The notes under the pieces are model-generated. The model did not search any database and had not been told where the DNA came from. It saw nothing but the letters and a program-made list of their open reading frames with translations. The position numbers and the translations under genes are program-made. Below are positions 60,948 through 64,000 of a stretch of 64,000 nt of DNA, one piece after another. How positions within the stretch are numbered: the first letter of the stretch is position 1; each line of letters starts with the position of its first letter. Origin of the DNA: Selenomonas sp. (lineage in GTDB: Bacteria; Bacillota_C; Negativicutes; Selenomonadales; Selenomonadaceae); contig NZ_JAILKR010000062.1 of assembly GCF_024693525.1 (NCBI RefSeq), forward strand, positions 1 through 64,000, read 5' to 3'.

Positions 60948-63900
60948 TTAACTAAACAGCGCAATCTGGTCGCTTTCCCCCATACCATCCAAACAGCCGT
61001 GATCCCGCAGGATTTCGATATTGGTCTTGGAAATACCCGTGCGGCGGCGAAGGTCTTCAATACTCGTAAACACGCCGTCTTTGCGGGCTTCCACGATGCT
61101 TTGGGCCGCCTTGGTGCCCATGCCGCTGAGGCTGGCAATTGGCGGCAGCAGGGATTTTTCATGGATGACGAATTTTTCCGCATCCGACTCGTAGATGTCA
61201 ACATATTCGCAACTGTAACCGCGCAGATACATTTCCCACGCCAGCTGCAGGACGATAAGGGTAGCATTCTGCTTTGCGTCCAGCTTCTTCTCTTTTGAAG
61301 CCAATTCCAACTGGTGAATCTGGTCCCCCACATAGTCCTTGCCCCTAGCGATGACATTGGCATCAAATTCGGCGGCACGAATGGAAAAATACGCAGCGTA
61401 ATAAGCCAACGGGTAATGAACCTTACAGAAAGCAATACGGTAGGCCATCATAACATAAGCCGTTGCATGAGCCCGAGGGAACAGGTACTTGATTTTCTGG
61501 CAGGATTCGATATACCATTCGGGAATACCGCCCTTGCGCAATATCTCCACCGTATCCTCCGCAATGCCCTTGCCCTTACGAACCTTCTCCATAGTCTTAA
61601 AGGAAAGCAGCGGATCGATGCCGTTATGAATCAAATACATCATGATATCATCACGGGCCGAGATGGCATTTTTAATGGTGCACTGGCCCCCGCGAATGAG
61701 GTCCTGGGCATTGCCCAGCCACACATCCGTACCGTGTGAGAATCCCGATATACGCACTAAGTCCGAAAACACGTCCGGATTGGTGTCATCAATCATCTGC
61801 CGGGTAAAGGGGGTGCGGAACTCCGGGATACCAAAGGTTCCCGAAGTCGCCCCCAGTTCCTCTGGGGTAAGCCCCAGGGCAACCGTCGAATTAAAAATCG
61901 ACATGGTGGCCTTGTCGTCAAAGGGAATGGTCTTCGGGTCACGGCAGGTGAGGTCTTCTAGCATCTTGATAACCGTCGGGTCATCGTGGCCGAGAATATC
62001 GAGCTTGACCAGACGACTACTGATGGAGTGATAATCGAAGTGCGTGGTTATAGTGCCGCAGTTCATATCGTTGGCCGGATGCTGAATCGGCGTAAAGAAA
62101 TGAACGTCCATATTGCGTGGCACAACCATGATACCGGCCGGATGCTGGCCCGTTGTGGATTTGACACCCATACAGCCATGGGCCAGCCGGTCGATATAGG
62201 AACCATGTTTCTTAACGCCCTTCTCCTCGAAGAATTTCTTGACGTAGCCAAAGGCCGTCTTATCGGCGACGGTCTGAATGGAACCGGCGCGATAGACGTT
62301 GTCCTTGCCAAACAGAATCTCCGTGTATTTATGGGCCACCGGCTGGTAGGTACCCGAGAAGTTCAAGTCGATATCCGGTACTTTATCCCCATCAAAGCCC
62401 AGGAATACGGCAAAGGGGATATCGTGGCCATCTTTTATCAGTGGCTCGCCGCAAACCGGACAAGTCTTATCCGGCAAGTCATAACCACAGCCATAGGAAC
62501 CATCGGTGATGAATTTGCTGTACTGACAGTGCGGACAGCGCCAATGAGGCGGCAGCGGATTAACTTCCGTGATGCCCGTCATGGTCGCAATAAAAGAAGA
62601 GCCAACGGAACCACGGGAACCAACCAGGTAGCCATCGTCGTTGGACTTTTTAACCAGTCGCTGGGCGATGAGATACAACACGGAGAATCCATGGCCGATA
62701 ATCGGCTTCAACTCCTGCTGGAGGCGGGCCTCAACGATTTCCGGCAAGTTCTCGCCATACATTTCCTTGGCCTTGTTGTAGGACATAGACCGGATTTCTT
62801 CATCGGCCCCGGGAATCATCGGCGAATACAAGTCATCCGGAATCGGCTTAAAGGATTCAATCATCTCGTTGATTTTGCGCGGATTCGTGACGACGGCCTC
62901 ATAAGCCAGTTCCTCACCTAGGTATTCAAATTCTGCCAGCATTTCTTCCGTCGTCCGCAAATAGAGCGGCGGCTGCAGCTCAGCATCGTCAAAGCCCTTA
63001 CCCTTCATGAGAATGGCACGGTATATCTGATCCTCAGGGTTCAAAAAGTGAACGTCGCAGGTTGCCACCAGCATCTTGCCGAGCTTCTGCGCCAGTTCCG
63101 CCACTTTCAGGTTAATGTTGATAAGGTCTTCATCCGTATTGATATCGGGGAATTTATCACTGCGCTTCAAAAAGTCGTTGTTGTGAATGGGCTGAATCTC
63201 AAGGTAATCGTAGAAATTGGCAATCTCGATGAGCTGCTCATCCGACTGGCCCTCCACAATCGCCCGGATAAGTTCTCCCGCCTCGCAGGCAGAACCAATG
63301 ATAATACCCTCACGGTATTCTTCAATGATTTTTTTTGGCAGACGTGGCTGCCGGTGAAAATATTTAACATGAGCCAGCGATACCATCTGATAGAGATTCC
63401 GCAGGCCATTGGGATTCTTGGCCAAAAAGATAATATGGTTGGCCCGCTTCTGCTCCCAATCATCGCCTGTAAGATAGCCTTCCATGCCATAGATGACCTT
63501 TATACCAGCATCCTTGGCAGCCTTGGCCGCATCCGGGTAAGCCTGAACCACACCATGGTCCGTAATGGCAATGGCCGGCCAACCCCAACGGGCCGCCGTC
63601 TTGACCAGATTCTTGACCGATACCACGGCATCCATAGCGCTCATGGTAGTATGGGCATGAAGTTCTACCCGCTTTACCTCCGCATTATCCATGCGGGATT
63701 CCGTTTCCTTCTTGGCCAGTGAATCCAAGAAGAGCACATACTCATTCATATAGGTATCAAAGCGGACAGAACCGCGAATGCGCACTTCCATCCCCTCTTT
63801 GAGTTTGCCGATGATTTCATCGAAATCCTCTTCCGGACCATTTTTGCCGCGTTTAGGCTTGAAAAACTTCTTGCAGGCGATGCCGTTGCTCTCATCGGAC

Positions 63901-64000
63901 AGACAGAAGGAAAGCAGCTTCGTCCCGGTTTTAAACTCATTAGTCTTAATACCAGAAATGGCCCCTTCGCCGATAAAGCCTTCGAGAATGACGTTTTTCA
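60948..64000 (-). CDS. polC: DNA polymerase III PolC-type, 5' end beyond window; no exonuclease insert
   Basis: Replicative polymerase; 1016 residues are visible and the frame continues past base 64000. Order seen: OB domain (FIGEGAISGIKTNEF, FCLSDESNGIACKKFF), PHP domain (VELHAHTTMSAMDAVVSVKNLV, ITDHGVVQAYPDA, VIYGMEGYL), then NPNGLRNLYQMVSLAHVKYF, palm (YLVGSRGSVGSSFIATMT, zinc motifs CPHC/CPVC, GDKVPDIDLNFSG), fingers and the helix-hairpin-helix end. In Bacillus PolC an approximately 190-residue proofreading exonuclease sits within the PHP domain after the VIYGLEA motif; here only about 25 residues separate the PHP halves. Proofreading would have to come from elsewhere. Confidence 0.95.
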   Translation of the reverse strand, partial: KNVILEGFIGEGAISGIKTNEFKTGTKLLSFCLSDESNGIACKKFFKPKRGKNGPEEDFDEIIGKLKEGMEVRIRGSVRFDTYMNEYVLFLDSLAKKETESRMDNAEVKRVELHAHTTMSAMDAVVSVKNLVKTAARWGWPAIAITDHGVVQAYPDAAKAAKDAGIKVIYGMEGYLTGDDWEQKRANHIIFLAKNPNGLRNLYQMVSLAHVKYFHRQPRLPKKIIEEYREGIIIGSACEAGELIRAIVEGQSDEQLIEIANFYDYLEIQPIHNNDFLKRSDKFPDINTDEDLININLKVAELAQKLGKMLVATCDVHFLNPEDQIYRAILMKGKGFDDAELQPPLYLRTTEEMLAEFEYLGEELAYEAVVTNPRKINEMIESFKPIPDDLYSPMIPGADEEIRSMSYNKAKEMYGENLPEIVEARLQQELKPIIGHGFSVLYLIAQRLVKKSNDDGYLVGSRGSVGSSFIATMTGITEVNPLPPHWRCPHCQYSKFITDGSYGCGYDLPDKTCPVCGEPLIKDGHDIPFAVFLGFDGDKVPDIDLNFSGTYQPVAHKYTEILFGKDNVYRAGSIQTVADKTAFGYVKKFFEEKGVKKHGSYIDRLAHGCMGVKSTTGQHPAGIMVVPRNMDVHFFTPIQHPANDMNCGTITTHFDYHSISSRLVKLDILGHDDPTVIKMLEDLTCRDPKTIPFDDKATMSIFNSTVALGLTPEELGATSGTFGIPEFRTPFTRQMIDDTNPDVFSDLVRISGFSHGTDVWLGNAQDLIRGGQCTIKNAISARDDIMMYLIHNGIDPLLSFKTMEKVRKGKGIAEDTVEILRKGGIPEWYIESCQKIKYLFPRAHATAYVMMAYRIAFCKVHYPLAYYAAYFSIRAAEFDANVIARGKDYVGDQIHQLELASKEKKLDAKQNATLIVLQLAWEMYLRGYSCEYVDIYESDAEKFVIHEKSLLPPIASLSGMGTKAAQSIVEARKDGVFTSIEDLRRRTGISKTNIEILRDHGCLDGMGESDQIALFS

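Noticed and set aside
1..64000. CRISPR array, rRNA genes, insertion sequence
   Set aside because: No regularly spaced repeats, no conserved rRNA segments and no transposase or paired terminal repeats were seen.

Overview
This 64 kb window looks like chromosome of a diderm Firmicute of the class Negativicutes, most likely Selenomonas or a close relative. The housekeeping genes have a Firmicute character: PolC, MutS2, RecN, ScpA/ScpB, IreB, Asp23/AmaP, and a yrr-type block carrying MltG, TrmR and TrhP. Other genes imply an outer membrane: a two-partner secretion pair (TpsA/TpsB) and a PagL-like lipid A deacylase. A phosphoenolpyruvate carboxykinase fits the succinate/propionate metabolism of this group. 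The genus is an inference from gene content. I saw no rRNA, tRNA, CRISPR array, insertion sequence or prophage, and most genes lie on the minus strand.

Layout. 1-6.3 kb: a large secreted TPS exoprotein (3' end outside the window) and its transporter, with an inserted C-type-lectin-like module in the exoprotein. 6.4-10.6 kb: a CAP-domain secreted protein behind a structured leader, tyrosyl-tRNA synthetase and a class A penicillin-binding protein. 10.7-18.2 kb: one transcription direction from a good promoter, NUDIX hydrolase - M50 protease - ScpA - ScpB - U32 peptidase (RlhA-like) - MutS2. 18.2-28.2 kb: small hypotheticals and xseA-xseB-ispA-dxs-tlyA-nadK-argR-recN, preceded by nusB. 28.2-33.5 kb: DUF2273-AmaP-Asp23 envelope-stress module, EF-P, Xaa-Pro peptidase, AroQ and acylphosphatase. 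32.3-36.4 kb: ireB-ruvX-DUF1292-mltG-trmR-trhP, the same order as the B. subtilis yrzL/yrrK/yrzB/yrrL/yrrM/yrrN-O block, which joins cell-wall release to tRNA wobble-uridine hydroxylation and methylation. 36.6-50.5 kb: a YvyF-like zinc protein, lysine/threonine genes (asd, dapB, thrC), recG, a Cof-type phosphatase, a DUF4127 lipid- or surface-linked protein, pckA, NAD synthetase and a SlyD-type isomerase. 50.6-64 kb is more accessory: a MATE pump behind a leader with an intrinsic terminator, a ZIP transporter, an orphan FliB-type lysine methylase, an aldo/keto reductase, several uncharacterised proteins, carbonic anhydrase, PagL, a ThrE-type exporter, an alpha/beta hydrolase, and the C-terminal part of polC running off the right edge.

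The points most worth a second look are: the lectin-like insert in the TPS exoprotein; the unidentified structured leader before the CAP gene; the MATE-gene leader, which may be a guanidine-IV-type riboswitch; a PolC that lacks the exonuclease domain normally inserted in its PHP domain; and a dispersed dyad TGACNNGTCA that occurs about eleven times in this window, against roughly one expected by chance, inside and outside genes.

Many genes appear to use TTG or GTG starts placed behind good ribosome-binding sites. Starts below were chosen on that basis and differ in several places from the longest open frame.
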